The notes under the pieces: model-generated
Databases searched by the model: none
Told to the model about the DNA's origin: nothing
Seen by the model: only the letters and a program-made list of their open reading frames with translations
NCBI RefSeq assembly: GCF_005886105.2
Contig: NZ_PNCO02000002.1
Coordinates: forward strand, 682,001-746,000
From: Pseudoalteromonas galatheae
GTDB lineage: Bacteria > Pseudomonadota > Gammaproteobacteria > Enterobacterales > Alteromonadaceae
Direction of reading: 5' to 3'
Length of the DNA: 64,000 nucleotides
Position numbers and translations under genes: made by a program
In this document: in pieces, positions 1-9,950 of the stretch
How the letters are laid out: every line of letters starts with the position of its first letter
Position numbering within the stretch: the first letter of the stretch is position 1

Positions 1-17
1 CTCAAGATTGTGTTAAC

Positions 18-815
18 TTAGAACTGTGCAACAAAAGTTAGGTTGCTTGTTTCGCCGCCATCTGTGTCAACAACACTACCTTTAAGGTAGTAAGTGTCAT
101 TGAAGAAGTATTTAGCTTCTACCGCTAGGTCTGAGTCATATGAACCTAGACCAAGCGCAAAGTTGCGAGTGAAGTAGTAGTTTGCAAGTACGTTTGTTAC
201 AGAGTCATCTACAAAATCTGTATCAATGCGATTGTGTTCTACGTCGATTGTGAAGTAGCTTTCACCACCTACATGCATGAAGTAGCGTGCACTTAGGTTT
301 AGGTAATCAAATTCGTCTTCAGTTTCAACAGTGAAACCAATGTAATCTGTAGAATTTAGTTCGTGATTGTACTCAGCTTTGAACCAAGTTACGTCACCAT
401 ATTCAAACTCTTCGTGGCGAACGCTTAGTTTTAGGCTGTCGTTGTATAGGTAACCAAAACCGATAGAGTAATGGTCGTCAGCCTCGCCAAGATCTGCGAT
501 GCTACCAGTTACAAACCATTCTTTAGTAATGAAGCCTTCACCACGCGCTGAGAAAGCATTTGAATAATCATCGTTAAAGTAACTTACGCCTACATTGCTG
601 TCCGTATCAAGGTAGCCAAAGTCATCCCATACGCCTACTGATTCTTGAGGTGCGAAGAAATAGCGAGAAGAAAGCATCAGTGCGCTGTTGTCAGAGCCGT
701 CATAATCTGTATAACTAGCGGTGTTGAACCACTCTTTTTGTACGTTACCAGTGTTAGCCTGAGCTGCTGCTGAAACAAGTAGTGAAACAGCTGCGATAGA
801 TAGTAGTTTTTTCAT
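18..815 (-). CDS. Putative outer-membrane porin-like protein
   Basis: About 265 residues. The N terminus is a Sec signal peptide (MKKLLSIAAVSLLVSAAAQA, cleavage before NTGNV). The rest alternates aromatic and polar residues in short strands rich in Asp, Tyr and Gly and ends in a terminal Phe (VAQF), the usual C-terminal signature of an outer-membrane beta barrel. The ATG at 815 is chosen because an AGGGA ribosome site lies just upstream and the signal peptide begins there; an ATG at 836 adds seven residues and spoils the n-region. It resembles the short 'putative porin' proteins of Alteromonadales. The pore substrate cannot be told. It is transcribed alone. Confidence 0.75.
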   Translation of the reverse strand: MKKLLSIAAVSLLVSAAAQANTGNVQKEWFNTASYTDYDGSDNSALMLSSRYFFAPQESVGVWDDFGYLDTDSNVGVSYFNDDYSNAFSARGEGFITKEWFVTGSIADLGEADDHYSIGFGYLYNDSLKLSVRHEEFEYGDVTWFKAEYNHELNSTDYIGFTVETEDEFDYLNLSARYFMHVGGESYFTIDVEHNRIDTDFVDDSVTNVLANYYFTRNFALGLGSYDSDLAVEAKYFFNDTYYLKGSVVDTDGGETSNLTFVAQF

Positions 816-984
816 AGTCATCCCTTTAATTTCCATATATTGAGCTACATCGACTCAACGGCGCGCATGGTAGTATTAGAAATCTGAACGGAAGCTGACC
901 GTAATGAAAAAAGTTTGGATGTTGGCAAAAAGCTGAGACTTAATTATGCTTTTTGTCTATGAGATAAACGTAACGGAAGAGAGC

Positions 985-1371
985 ATGACCAATCCATTCC
1001 ATGGCATATCAATAGGCACTGAACGCTTTGGAGATGATATTTATCTCACACTTAAGCCGACAGGTAAACTCACTCATGAAGATTATGTTGTTATTACACC
1101 AATAATTGAGAGTGCACTAAAAGCAGTAACAATGCCTAAAATCTATGTGTTTCTTGATGCGACTGATTTTGAAGGTTGGGAGCCAAGGGCTATGTGGGAC
1201 GACTTCCGGCTCGCCTATGAACACAGTACTGAATTTGCCAAAGTAGCAATATATGGCGGTAAAAATTGGCATCGACTTGCTGCAACAATAGGTAACTGGT
1301 TTGTTACTGGTAAAGTGAAGTATTTTGATGATAAAGAAGATGCGCTGAAGTGGGTTAATGAGAGAGATTAA
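985..1371 (+). CDS. SpoIIAA-like / STAS-fold protein
   Basis: About 128 residues, cytoplasmic, no signal peptide. The pattern (GKLTHEDY near the start, IYVFLDATDFEGWEP in the middle, KYFDDKEDALKWV at the end) matches the SpoIIAA-like family (PF11964), small STAS/SEC14-like single-domain proteins whose role is mostly unknown. The ATG at 985 follows a GGAAGAG ribosome site; a start at 946 would add 13 residues with no Shine-Dalgarno match. It stands alone between a divergent porin gene and a dehydrogenase, so context gives no function. Confidence 0.7.
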   Translation: MTNPFHGISIGTERFGDDIYLTLKPTGKLTHEDYVVITPIIESALKAVTMPKIYVFLDATDFEGWEPRAMWDDFRLAYEHSTEFAKVAIYGGKNWHRLAATIGNWFVTGKVKYFDDKEDALKWVNERD

Positions 1372-1513
1372 TTGAAGTTGAATTAAATTCATTATTTATG
1401 CGTTGTGACTCGAGACACTATTGAGATGTGCAAAAAGTGGATTATTCAACCTATCATCAGTATAGTGAATTAACACCATTGGCTTTTGTCATAACGGCTT
1501 AGGAGCTTCTACT

Positions 1514-2206
1514 GTGAAAAAAATACTGATCACTGGTGCGAACCGCGGTATTGGATTTGCGTTAACTAAAACCTATCTACAGGCTGGTTGGCATGTATTA
1601 GCGACTTGTCGAGACCCACTTATTGCTACAGAGCTGAATTCTCTCGCACCAACTTTTCCTGAACTCCAAGTATTTGCCTTAGATGTCACTAATTTCGACC
1701 AGATGGAAGAGTTAAGTGAGAAACTGGCCCCTGTTGCCATTGATATCGTTATCAACAATGCGGGTATTTATGGGCCGAAAGGATACGCATTTGGTGAAAC
1801 CGATATAGAAGCGTGGCGAGAGGTGATGGAGGTTAATGTCTTTTCCACCATGCGACTTGCAGAACTATTTTACACCCACCTTTACAATGGTAATGAAAAG
1901 ATTTTTGCGGCCATTTCCTCAAAGGTAGGCAGCCATACCATGAATACCAAAGGTGGCGGCTATATTTATCGCAGTTCGAAAGCAGCGTTAAACTCAGTGA
2001 TAAAAAGCTTGTCTAATGATTTACTAAGTGAAGGGATCCGCACCGTTGCGCTTCACCCCGGTTGGGTCCAAACCGAAATGGGAGGCTCTAACGCGTTAAT
2101 CACTCCAGACGAGTCTGCCAGTGGGATCTATTCAGTACTATCTCATTTTGTGGATGCACAAAGCGGTGGCTTTTATGACTATAAAGGTGATGCTATTCCT
2201 TGGTAA
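1514..2206 (+). CDS. Short-chain dehydrogenase/reductase (C-factor-like SDR)
   Basis: 230 residues, a classical SDR. It shows the Rossmann cofactor motif TGANRGIG (residues 7-14), the structural NNAG motif (81-84), Ser near 135 and the catalytic YRSSK (Tyr152, Lys156). The C-terminal HPGWVQTEMGG segment is typical of the CsgA/C-factor-like subgroup. It should use NAD(P)H to reduce or oxidise an unidentified carbonyl or alcohol in the cytoplasm. The start is GTG, eight bases after AGGAG. It is a single gene; the next operon begins about 100 bp downstream. Confidence 0.85.
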   Translation: MKKILITGANRGIGFALTKTYLQAGWHVLATCRDPLIATELNSLAPTFPELQVFALDVTNFDQMEELSEKLAPVAIDIVINNAGIYGPKGYAFGETDIEAWREVMEVNVFSTMRLAELFYTHLYNGNEKIFAAISSKVGSHTMNTKGGGYIYRSSKAALNSVIKSLSNDLLSEGIRTVALHPGWVQTEMGGSNALITPDESASGIYSVLSHFVDAQSGGFYDYKGDAIPW

Positions 2207-2312
2207 TAAACAGATAACTAATTGCGTTAACAAGAGAAATAAAATACTCTGCTACTTAACGAAACAGGTAAATTAAGTAGTGCCTGCATAGTAGTAAAGG
2301 AATGTACATAAA

Positions 2313-2969
2313 GTGGTAGAAGTTCAAAATTTGGTCTTCACACGCCGTGATGGTGAGATGCATCGAGCTGTTTTAGATAAGCTCAGTCTTAGTATCGCGG
2401 CTAAAGAACAGGTTGCTATTGTTGGTGATAGTGGGTCGGGTAAAACTACACTGATCCATCTTATTGGTGGCTTGTTAAGACCTGACGATGGCAGGATTAT
2501 TGTTGAGGGGCATGATATTGCTCAGTTAAATGACACCGATCAAGCGCTATATCGTCGCAGTCTGGGCATGATATTTCAACACTATCAACTGCTTGCTCCT
2601 CTATCTGTCTATGACAATATCGTCTTCCAAGCACAGCTCAATCAATTGACCCCCAAACAAAGTGATGTCAATGCACTGGCCGAGCGCTTGGGGATTTTGC
2701 ATAAATTAACTGCCTATCCTCAGCAATTGTCAGGAGGGGAGCAGCAACGAGTTGGTATCGCGCGCGCCATGATCAACAAACCTAAGTTACTATTGGCTGA
2801 TGAGCCGACAGGAAACTTAGATGCTGCAAAGAGCGAAGAAGTGGTATCACTGCTGCGTGAGCTGTGTGAAGAGCAAGGCGTTAACTTGCTTATGGTTACG
2901 CACAGCCAACATCTCGCTGACAGCCTCGATAGAAAAATCACCATTCAAAATAACCGTGCTTATGGCTAA
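2313..2969 (+). CDS. ABC transporter ATP-binding protein (LolD/MacB-type)
   Basis: 218 residues with all ABC ATPase motifs: Walker A GDSGSGKTT (38-46), Q-loop FQHYQLL (near 89-94), signature LSGGEQQRV (139-147) and Walker B LLLADEPTGNLD (159-170). The GNLD after Walker B is typical of the MacB/LolD/FtsE-like class that pairs with FtsX-type permeases. It begins at GTG; an upstream ATG in another frame stops at once. Its last codons overlap the following permease gene, so the two are translationally coupled and very likely form one complex at the inner membrane. Confidence 0.88.
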   Translation: MVEVQNLVFTRRDGEMHRAVLDKLSLSIAAKEQVAIVGDSGSGKTTLIHLIGGLLRPDDGRIIVEGHDIAQLNDTDQALYRRSLGMIFQHYQLLAPLSVYDNIVFQAQLNQLTPKQSDVNALAERLGILHKLTAYPQQLSGGEQQRVGIARAMINKPKLLLADEPTGNLDAAKSEEVVSLLRELCEEQGVNLLMVTHSQHLADSLDRKITIQNNRAYG

Positions 2970-5427
2970 AACAATGAAGCGCCTAAGTGCATTATCAGAA
3001 GTTCGACTTGTACTCTTTGTTTTTATCCAATTTTACAAAAAACATCTTTGGTTGTTTTTGCTGTTCGTCTTTGGCTTGTCTTTGGGCAGTGCTTTGCTTG
3101 GTTCAATTCAAGGACTAAACCAAGAAGCAACGGAGCGCTACCAGCAAACCAGTGCGCTTATTAGTAATCCCATAAGTCATTTTGTGCGCCCAAGCGCAGG
3201 CCGAGATATGTTAACTACAGACGTGTGGCAAGCGCTTCGAAGCGCTGGCATCGTTTCGGCTGAGCCAGTTTTGGAAGGTGTATTGACTCTGCCGAGCGGT
3301 AAAGGACTTCGCATTAAAGGAGTAAATACTTTGCAATGGCTTTCTGCGCCTAAAACACAATCACGGGGAGGCAGGTCAGGTAATCAATCAGCACCATTGC
3401 AGTTCGGGTTTAATACTATTTATGTATCTGACACGATGGCTCAACGGCTGTTGCTCAGTAATCATGAAGCGCTCAAGCTTTTTGATGTGGATGTGCATTT
3501 CGTCATTTTATCAGAGCTTGCAGATGGTATAGCATTAGCCGATATTGCATTAGTTGACTATTTACTGAATTCGTCAGGTCGAATTAGTTATATAGAGATC
3601 TCAAACTCCGTATTAGACGAAGCAAAAGTTAGGAAGATCATAGGTGACGAAGCACAGTTGCAAAATGCGCAAGCGCAGTCTTTCGATTCGTTGTCAAAGG
3701 CGTTTTTCTTCAACCTGCAAGCCCTCGCACTTCTTGGCTATCTGGTCGGTGCTTTCTTGAGTTTTAACGCTATAAAGCTGTGTCTGCACGCGAGAAAAAA
3801 ACTACATCAGCAGCTCACACTACTCGGGTGTATTCAATCAAATGTGGTCGCAGCTGTAGTTATTGAGGTGCTCATCTTAAGCTTGATTGCTGCACTGGTG
3901 GGTGCAGGTGTGGCTTTCTTGGGGGCAAACCTACTGGTGAGCGAGATCTCTATGGCGTTAGAGAGTTTATTTGCATTAGATAGGCATTTACCGGTTCATT
4001 TCAGTTGGTTAGTCGTACTGCAAGCATTCATATTAAACCTTTTAGTGCTGGCAAGTGTGGCCTATTGCCAGGTAAAACCTATCACTTTTTATAACTCTTG
4101 GCAGAGTAAACTAGCCAGTGGAATTTTACTGGTTGTGGTTGCAGGGTACTTTTATATTGATAGTGACGCGCCATTGCATGCGCTTGGTTTATGTCTTTGC
4201 CTTCTGTTGCTCTTTTTTATGATAACACCAGTGGTACTTCGAGCCGCGTTCAAACGTATTTCAACTCAGCACCCATTAGTCAAATGGATGAAAGCTGACA
4301 GTGGCGAGCAGATCAGAGTACTTGCAATCAGTGTTTATGCCGTATTGCTTGCGGTTGGCACTTCTGTTGGGTTGCAAATTATGGTGAGCAGTTTTAGTTC
4401 TGCTTTGCAGATCCATTTAGATGGTCGTCTTAGCGCGGACCTGTATGTGAGGCCTAGCAAAGTATCTGACGCGCAATATCAATGGCTGTTAAACCATAAG
4501 GATATCGATAAGGTTGGCGTATTCTGGCGCGCAGAGATAAATTATGACCTGAATTCAAATCCACGAGACACTCTACCTGCGAGTTTGATGAGCTTTGGTA
4601 GCTCTGATGAACATCACCACAACCTTACTTTGCTTTCGGGAACTTCGCCTAAAAGTGATGCGCTTTATTACGATGCGAATAATAACGTGAGTGGGTGTCT
4701 TGCCAACGAGCCAAGTAAGCTATTGTATGGCGTTCAGTTGGGACAGCGTGTTCAGTTGCAACAAGGCAAGAGATATATTAACTGTGAGATAACGGGGTTT
4801 TATTACGATTATGGTGAACAGCGTGCCGTATTCGTCGCCGTTAGTGACGCGATTAAAAATGCTGGCTTTAACTATGAGGCATATGGCTTCTCAATTGTTC
4901 TAAAGCCAGAGGTTAATACCGCTCTATTTAAACAAAAAGTGATGCAGCAATTTCATCTAAATGATTCTCAAGTGGTTCAGAATCAGCGCTTTAAACAGTA
5001 CGCGACGCGTCTGTTTGAACATACGTTTTACGCGACGCATGCCTTAAATTTAATGATAGTTGCCATTGCGCTATTTGGGCTGTGGGTATCATTGCTCACA
5101 CTCGGTGCTAAGCAAATTCGCCCGTTGGCTATATTAAAAACGTTAGGTGTCACCACTTGGCAAGTGTTTGCGATCAAATTAGTACAGAGCGCCATGATTT
5201 TGCTTGTGAGTTTAGTAATGGCGACGATACTTGGGGGGATGCTCGGGTGGATTTTACTTAAATTTGTAATGCCAATTGGATTCGGCTGGACGATCCCTTT
5301 TCTATTACCCTATATGGACATCACGGTTTTTATCACGCTTATTTTTGGTTTAGCTTTGTTTGTTAGTGTAGTGCCTCTACTCAAACTGAGTCGTTATGAT
5401 ACTGCGGATCTGCTGTATGAAGATTAA
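2962..5427 (+). CDS. FtsX-like ABC transporter permease
   Basis: About 821 residues. One transmembrane span sits near residue 25, then a large periplasmic domain, then clusters of spans in the middle and at the C terminus, the double FtsX/MacB_PCD layout of long permeases (compare LolCE or AttFG-type fusions). It partners the ATPase encoded just upstream, whose stop codon it overlaps by eight bases. ATG 2962 fits coupling; ATG 2974 is possible. The 3' end overlaps the next gene by 11 bases. Together the three genes likely move or handle a lipidic or envelope substrate, but the substrate is unknown. Confidence 0.85.
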   Translation: MAKTMKRLSALSEVRLVLFVFIQFYKKHLWLFLLFVFGLSLGSALLGSIQGLNQEATERYQQTSALISNPISHFVRPSAGRDMLTTDVWQALRSAGIVSAEPVLEGVLTLPSGKGLRIKGVNTLQWLSAPKTQSRGGRSGNQSAPLQFGFNTIYVSDTMAQRLLLSNHEALKLFDVDVHFVILSELADGIALADIALVDYLLNSSGRISYIEISNSVLDEAKVRKIIGDEAQLQNAQAQSFDSLSKAFFFNLQALALLGYLVGAFLSFNAIKLCLHARKKLHQQLTLLGCIQSNVVAAVVIEVLILSLIAALVGAGVAFLGANLLVSEISMALESLFALDRHLPVHFSWLVVLQAFILNLLVLASVAYCQVKPITFYNSWQSKLASGILLVVVAGYFYIDSDAPLHALGLCLCLLLLFFMITPVVLRAAFKRISTQHPLVKWMKADSGEQIRVLAISVYAVLLAVGTSVGLQIMVSSFSSALQIHLDGRLSADLYVRPSKVSDAQYQWLLNHKDIDKVGVFWRAEINYDLNSNPRDTLPASLMSFGSSDEHHHNLTLLSGTSPKSDALYYDANNNVSGCLANEPSKLLYGVQLGQRVQLQQGKRYINCEITGFYYDYGEQRAVFVAVSDAIKNAGFNYEAYGFSIVLKPEVNTALFKQKVMQQFHLNDSQVVQNQRFKQYATRLFEHTFYATHALNLMIVAIALFGLWVSLLTLGAKQIRPLAILKTLGVTTWQVFAIKLVQSAMILLVSLVMATILGGMLGWILLKFVMPIGFGWTIPFLLPYMDITVFITLIFGLALFVSVVPLLKLSRYDTADLLYED

Positions 5428-6481
5428 TCCTGTTATCGCTTTATTGTTGTTCTTGGTAGCCGGTTGCACACCAGAATTATCACAAGTACCTGTTTCAAAA
5501 AATGATTTTTTCAATCTTGAGTTAGGTGAACCGGTCTCTCCCTCATATCAGTTAAGTTTTCCGTTTGATCATGGCAGTCATCCTGAGCAAGGCATTGAGT
5601 GGTGGTATGTTACTGCAAACTTAAAAAGTGATTCAGGACAAGAGTTTGGTGTTCAATGGACGTTATTTCGAACCTCCGTTGCTAACGTTCAATACGTTAG
5701 TCCTTGGTGGGATAATGAGCTCTATTTTGCGCATTTTGCAATTCAAGATAATACTAGTCATCAAGCATTCGAACGTTACGGCAGAGCAGGGCAAGTAAAA
5801 ATTCAAGCTAACCCATTTGTCACACAGCTAGATAATTGGTATTTGCGCAGCGAGACGGAAACATTTTTTCCATTGACGCTTCATGCTGAGCAAGAGAAAA
5901 ACCGTGCTAATTTAACGCTTGATACAAGCCCAATGGTACTACACGGAAAGAATGGCTACAGTGAAAAAACATCCGATGGCCATGCCTCTATGTATTATAG
6001 CTACCCTTTCTTAACGGTTAAGGGCGAGCTCACTTTTCAAGGTGAAACACATCGAGTTAGCGGTGATGCCTGGTTAGATAGAGAATGGTCTTCCTCGTTT
6101 ATCAGTAAAGCACAACGGGGGTGGGATTGGTTTAGCATTCGTGGTCAAAACAGGTCGAATGGTGCACTAATGGTATTTTGCATTCGTGATAATCAGCAAT
6201 TTTACAAAGACTGTCGAGGCACCGAAATTTCAGCTGAGGGTAGGGCGAGCGAAATCGGGCATAAGGATATTCAATTAAGTGTTTTAGAGCAGGTTTCGTT
6301 AGATGGCGTGAGTTATCCATTTAAGTGGCAATTACGGCTAAAGCACAAGTCACCTATTCTAATAGAAAGCATAAATCGTGATGCGAGAAACCAGCTTACA
6401 ATCCCATATTGGGAAGGAAGAGTAAAAGTTTCTGGCGGCTATATTGGTGAGGGATACGCTGAGTTAGTTGGATATGAATAA
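5417..6481 (+). CDS. AttH/CrtC-like lipocalin-fold lipoprotein
   Basis: About 354 residues. A lipobox LVAGC places the lipidated cysteine at residue 17, so this is an envelope lipoprotein. The motifs HPEQGIEWWYVTANL, VQWTLFR, HASMYYSYPF and the DREWSSSF segment belong to the AttH/carotenoid 1,2-hydratase superfamily (PF07143 and its C-terminal partner), which has two lipocalin-like barrels. The ATG at 5417 overlaps the permease end. An ATPase-permease-AttH order is a recurrent proteobacterial arrangement; carotenoid hydration is not implied because no carotenoid genes lie nearby. It probably binds or acts on a lipid handled by the transporter. Confidence 0.8.
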   Translation: MKINPVIALLLFLVAGCTPELSQVPVSKNDFFNLELGEPVSPSYQLSFPFDHGSHPEQGIEWWYVTANLKSDSGQEFGVQWTLFRTSVANVQYVSPWWDNELYFAHFAIQDNTSHQAFERYGRAGQVKIQANPFVTQLDNWYLRSETETFFPLTLHAEQEKNRANLTLDTSPMVLHGKNGYSEKTSDGHASMYYSYPFLTVKGELTFQGETHRVSGDAWLDREWSSSFISKAQRGWDWFSIRGQNRSNGALMVFCIRDNQQFYKDCRGTEISAEGRASEIGHKDIQLSVLEQVSLDGVSYPFKWQLRLKHKSPILIESINRDARNQLTIPYWEGRVKVSGGYIGEGYAELVGYE

Positions 6482-6562
6482 CCCACTCTGTATTGATTAT
6501 ACCGAATAATCTGTACCCATATTTTTATGTAACGTCGCTCATGAGATAGTGCTAGACCAAAA

Positions 6563-6590
6563 GAAACAAGAATTTATCCCGAAATCTTGT
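6563..6590. terminator. Weak inverted repeat after the AttH-like gene
   Basis: The arms AAACAAGA and TCTTGTTT lie about 12 bases apart in the gap between the AttH-like gene and the hybrid kinase. There is a T-rich stretch after the second arm. It could terminate the transporter operon, but the stem is AT-rich. Confidence 0.35.
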
Positions 6591-6665
6591 TTTGGCAACG
6601 ATTTTTTCTGTCAAACTCGGTCCTAGAAAGCTAGACTCTAAGAATATCTTACTATCCGTGTTGCT

Positions 6666-9600
6666 ATGTTAAATACGTTTTTTGTAACCGACCCCGCACC
6701 TGAGTTGCTACTTAACGGAACTTACGATGCTACGCTTGTAGCGTTATCTTTGCTGGTGGCTGTTATTGCCTCATTTTTTACGCTTATTCAGATCGACTTT
6801 GCAGAGCAAAATCAAAACAGTCGTATAAATCGGCTCGCAAAATTTGGCGGTGCTGTGGCCATGTCTGGTGGTATTTGGAGTATGCACTTCATTGGCATGT
6901 TGGCGTTTTCGCTCTGTGTTGAAGTGGATTACGATCCTTGGCTTACTGCGGCATCGATCTTCCCCGCTTTTTTAGGCTGCTGGGTTGCATTTGACCTGAT
7001 AACTCGACCAAATGTGACACTGGTGATCAAGGGTATCGCCGCTGTTATTTTGGGAGCCGGTATTGGTACTATGCATTACAGTGGCATGGAAGCCATGCAG
7101 CTTGGACCTATGCTGGGTTATGATCCTACACTTTTTGGTTTATCAATTGTTGTTGCAGTGTCACTTGCCTTCATTGCAATTCAAGCGAGAAGTAAACTGC
7201 GCGATTATGTCAGCGATAACAATACCAGCATGGTCAGATGGTTAGGAGCTTTAGCGCTTGGTGCATCGGTATCGGGAATGCACTATACAGGTATGCAGGC
7301 GGCGAAGTTTGTATCGGACTCACCAGTTATTAGCCTAGAGATGCAAGAGCAGCACACGCAATCACTTGCGCTGTTCATTGCCGCCGTCAGTATGATCATT
7401 AGTGCTTTATCCGCGCTTATTCATACAGCTAGCAAGTACCGTTCGGTTGCAGCAGACAAAGCTGCGAATGAATCCAGGCTTGCAGCTATTCTAGAAACGG
7501 CAGTTGATGGGATCATCACTATCAACGGTGAAGGGATCATTAAGAGCTGCAACCCATTATTTGAACGAATTTTGGGGTGGTCTGAGCAAGAAACGCTTGG
7601 CCGCAATGTTGCCGTATTTTTGCCTAAACCTAAAGAAGCGCAAACAGACATAGCCTTCGACACCGCTTATCTTGAGCGATTTAAAGGGGTTGGCCGTGAG
7701 GTAAAGGCGCTGCACAAGCAAGGGCATCTAGTGCCTATTCGGCTGGGAGTTGGTGAGGTTGAGTTAAAAGATCAAAGCGCGTTTTATGTTGGCTTTATTA
7801 CAGATTTAACAGCGCAAAAGCAAATGGAAAAAGCGCTGATTGAACAGGAAGCGCGTTATCGAACGCTGTTAAATAACATGCCTGGTGTCGCTTTTCGCTG
7901 CAATATTGATAGCGACTGGACTCTATCTTTCGTAAGCCCCATTGTGGAACAGCTTACTGGCTATCGGGCAGAGGAATTTATGTCGGGGCAAGTCCATTTT
8001 GCGAGCTTGATTGTTGAGGACGACATCAGTTTAACTCACGATGTCGTTGAACAAGCGCTGCAGTGTGGCAAAGCGAGTTATTCTTTGGAATATAGGATAT
8101 TACACAAATCTGGCCATACCAAGTGGGTACTTGATAAAGGCTCATTTGAGTATGATCAAGCGGGTAAGGTCGAAGGGATCGCTGGCGTATTGCTCGATAT
8201 TAGTGAGCGTAAACACATGGAAGACGAATTACGTGCCGCGAAAAGTATTGCTGAGAGTGCGGCAGCTTCTAAGCAGGCGTTTTTAGCTAACATGAGCCAT
8301 GAGATCCGCACTCCGATGAATGCTATTTTAGGATTCAGTGAAGTGCTTAAAGAGTCTGAGCTGAAGTCTGATCAAAGTAGGCATGTAAATACCATACTGA
8401 CAAGCGCAAAGGCGTTGCTGCACTTACTTAACGATATTTTAGATTCAGCTAAGCTGGACCAAGGCAAACTCGATCTGGTTGAAAATGATTTCTGTCTATC
8501 TGAGCTACTTGATAACGTGGTATCCACATTTTGGTATCAAGCAAAGAAAAAAGGCTTAAAACTTGAGCTCACAATGAGCCGTGACTTACATCAAACCTAT
8601 CATGGGGCTTCAGACCGGTTACGGCAAGTATTGGTAAATTTGTTGGGTAATGCGATCAAGTTTACGGCTCAAGGCGTTGTAGAGCTTTACGTTGAGGCAT
8701 CTCATGACAATCATGTACTATTTAAAATCACGGATACGGGCATAGGGATAGCTAGCGACCGGTTAGACTCCATTTTTAGTCCGTTTGAGCAAGCTGATGA
8801 AAGTATGAGTCGCCGCTTTGGTGGTACAGGCCTTGGCACAACCATTAGTCGCCAGCTAGTCGAGCTAATGGGCGGGAAAATATGGGCACTTAGTGAGCTT
8901 GGTAAGGGGTCTACTTTTTATTTCACAGTGCCACTGAATAAAATTGAGGCATTCGCAGTCACACAGGATGTCCATGTTGAGCTTCCCCCGTTAAGTATCT
9001 TAGTTGCTGATGATATTCAACAAAATACCGAGTTGTTGAGCTTATTACTTGAAAAGCAAGGTCATAGTATAGAGGTCGCAGGAGATGGGCTTGAGGCCGT
9101 CGAAAAAGCCAAAGCGCAGCAATACGATCTTATTCTAATGGATATTCATATGCCCGGCTGTGATGGGCTTGAAGCGACGCGCGCTATCAAAGCATATGAA
9201 CGAGACAATAGGCAACAAGAGACACCGGTAATTGCTCTAACTGCGAGTGTGTTGGGCGAGGATAGAGCAGCAGCAAAGGCTGCTGGTATGGCTGCATTTG
9301 CCTCAAAGCCTGTGGTGATTGAAGATCTAACTCGTACAATTGCTGAGACGCTCAATATTAATATTGCTCGTACGGCGATTGGTTTAAGGCAAGCCACCAA
9401 CAAACAGCTGATTAACCGAGCTCGTGCGGTAAATTTATGGGGCAGTGAGACTCGGTTTTTGAAAGAACTAGCTCGCTTTTGGGATAACAAGAGAGAAGAA
9501 GTAGTAGCACTCTTTGCTCACGAAGGTCAGTTTACGAGTGATGTACTGCAGAATATTCATACCATTAAAGGAATTGCTGGAAACTTGGCTTTGGAGACAC

Positions 9601-9950
9601 TGTTTGCTCTGCTAGAGCAAATAGAGAGTAAAAAGGGAATTGACGAACGGCTGAGGGCCAAATTGGCACTCATTATTGAAAAACTTGACGATGTTGTTGG
9701 GCTAAGTGATGAAGAAGTCGTAACCAACGCATTGAGTGAGGGTGATGTTTTTTTGTTTAAGCAAAACTTACCACGAGTAAAGGAGATGATAGATGAGTCG
9801 CAAGTTGAAGATGATGTGCTAGACGCATTGTTAGAAAGTGCTCCTCTTGCTCACCGAAGCCAGGTAGAGGCGTTGAAACATGCATTGGATGATTTTGAAT
9901 TTGAACGTGCGGAGGAAATTCTTGCACAATTAATGAGTACTGATGTGTAA
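6666..9950 (+). CDS. MHYT-PAS-PAS hybrid sensor histidine kinase with REC and HPt
   Basis: 1094 residues. The N-terminal membrane sensor carries three MHYT-type motifs, MHFIGM (from 73), MHYSGM (about 136) and MHYTGM (about 203), thought to bind a metal and sense a small gas such as O2, CO or NO. Two PAS domains follow (about 265-515), then HisKA with the phospho-acceptor His545 in MSHEIRTPMN, an HATPase with DTGIGI and GGTGLG, a receiver with Asp826 in LMDIHMPG and an HPt domain with His965 in IHTIKG. This is a complete His-Asp-His relay. The stop shares one base with the ATG of the HD-GYP regulator, its probable target. Confidence 0.92.
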   Translation: MLNTFFVTDPAPELLLNGTYDATLVALSLLVAVIASFFTLIQIDFAEQNQNSRINRLAKFGGAVAMSGGIWSMHFIGMLAFSLCVEVDYDPWLTAASIFPAFLGCWVAFDLITRPNVTLVIKGIAAVILGAGIGTMHYSGMEAMQLGPMLGYDPTLFGLSIVVAVSLAFIAIQARSKLRDYVSDNNTSMVRWLGALALGASVSGMHYTGMQAAKFVSDSPVISLEMQEQHTQSLALFIAAVSMIISALSALIHTASKYRSVAADKAANESRLAAILETAVDGIITINGEGIIKSCNPLFERILGWSEQETLGRNVAVFLPKPKEAQTDIAFDTAYLERFKGVGREVKALHKQGHLVPIRLGVGEVELKDQSAFYVGFITDLTAQKQMEKALIEQEARYRTLLNNMPGVAFRCNIDSDWTLSFVSPIVEQLTGYRAEEFMSGQVHFASLIVEDDISLTHDVVEQALQCGKASYSLEYRILHKSGHTKWVLDKGSFEYDQAGKVEGIAGVLLDISERKHMEDELRAAKSIAESAAASKQAFLANMSHEIRTPMNAILGFSEVLKESELKSDQSRHVNTILTSAKALLHLLNDILDSAKLDQGKLDLVENDFCLSELLDNVVSTFWYQAKKKGLKLELTMSRDLHQTYHGASDRLRQVLVNLLGNAIKFTAQGVVELYVEASHDNHVLFKITDTGIGIASDRLDSIFSPFEQADESMSRRFGGTGLGTTISRQLVELMGGKIWALSELGKGSTFYFTVPLNKIEAFAVTQDVHVELPPLSILVADDIQQNTELLSLLLEKQGHSIEVAGDGLEAVEKAKAQQYDLILMDIHMPGCDGLEATRAIKAYERDNRQQETPVIALTASVLGEDRAAAKAAGMAAFASKPVVIEDLTRTIAETLNINIARTAIGLRQATNKQLINRARAVNLWGSETRFLKELARFWDNKREEVVALFAHEGQFTSDVLQNIHTIKGIAGNLALETLFALLEQIESKKGIDERLRAKLALIIEKLDDVVGLSDEEVVTNALSEGDVFLFKQNLPRVKEMIDESQVEDDVLDALLESAPLAHRSQVEALKHALDDFEFERAEEILAQLMSTDV

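Noticed and set aside
5417..6481. Carotenoid hydratase function for the AttH-like protein
   Set aside because: The family name suggests it, but no carotenoid synthesis gene is nearby and the protein is a lipoprotein coupled to an ABC transporter.
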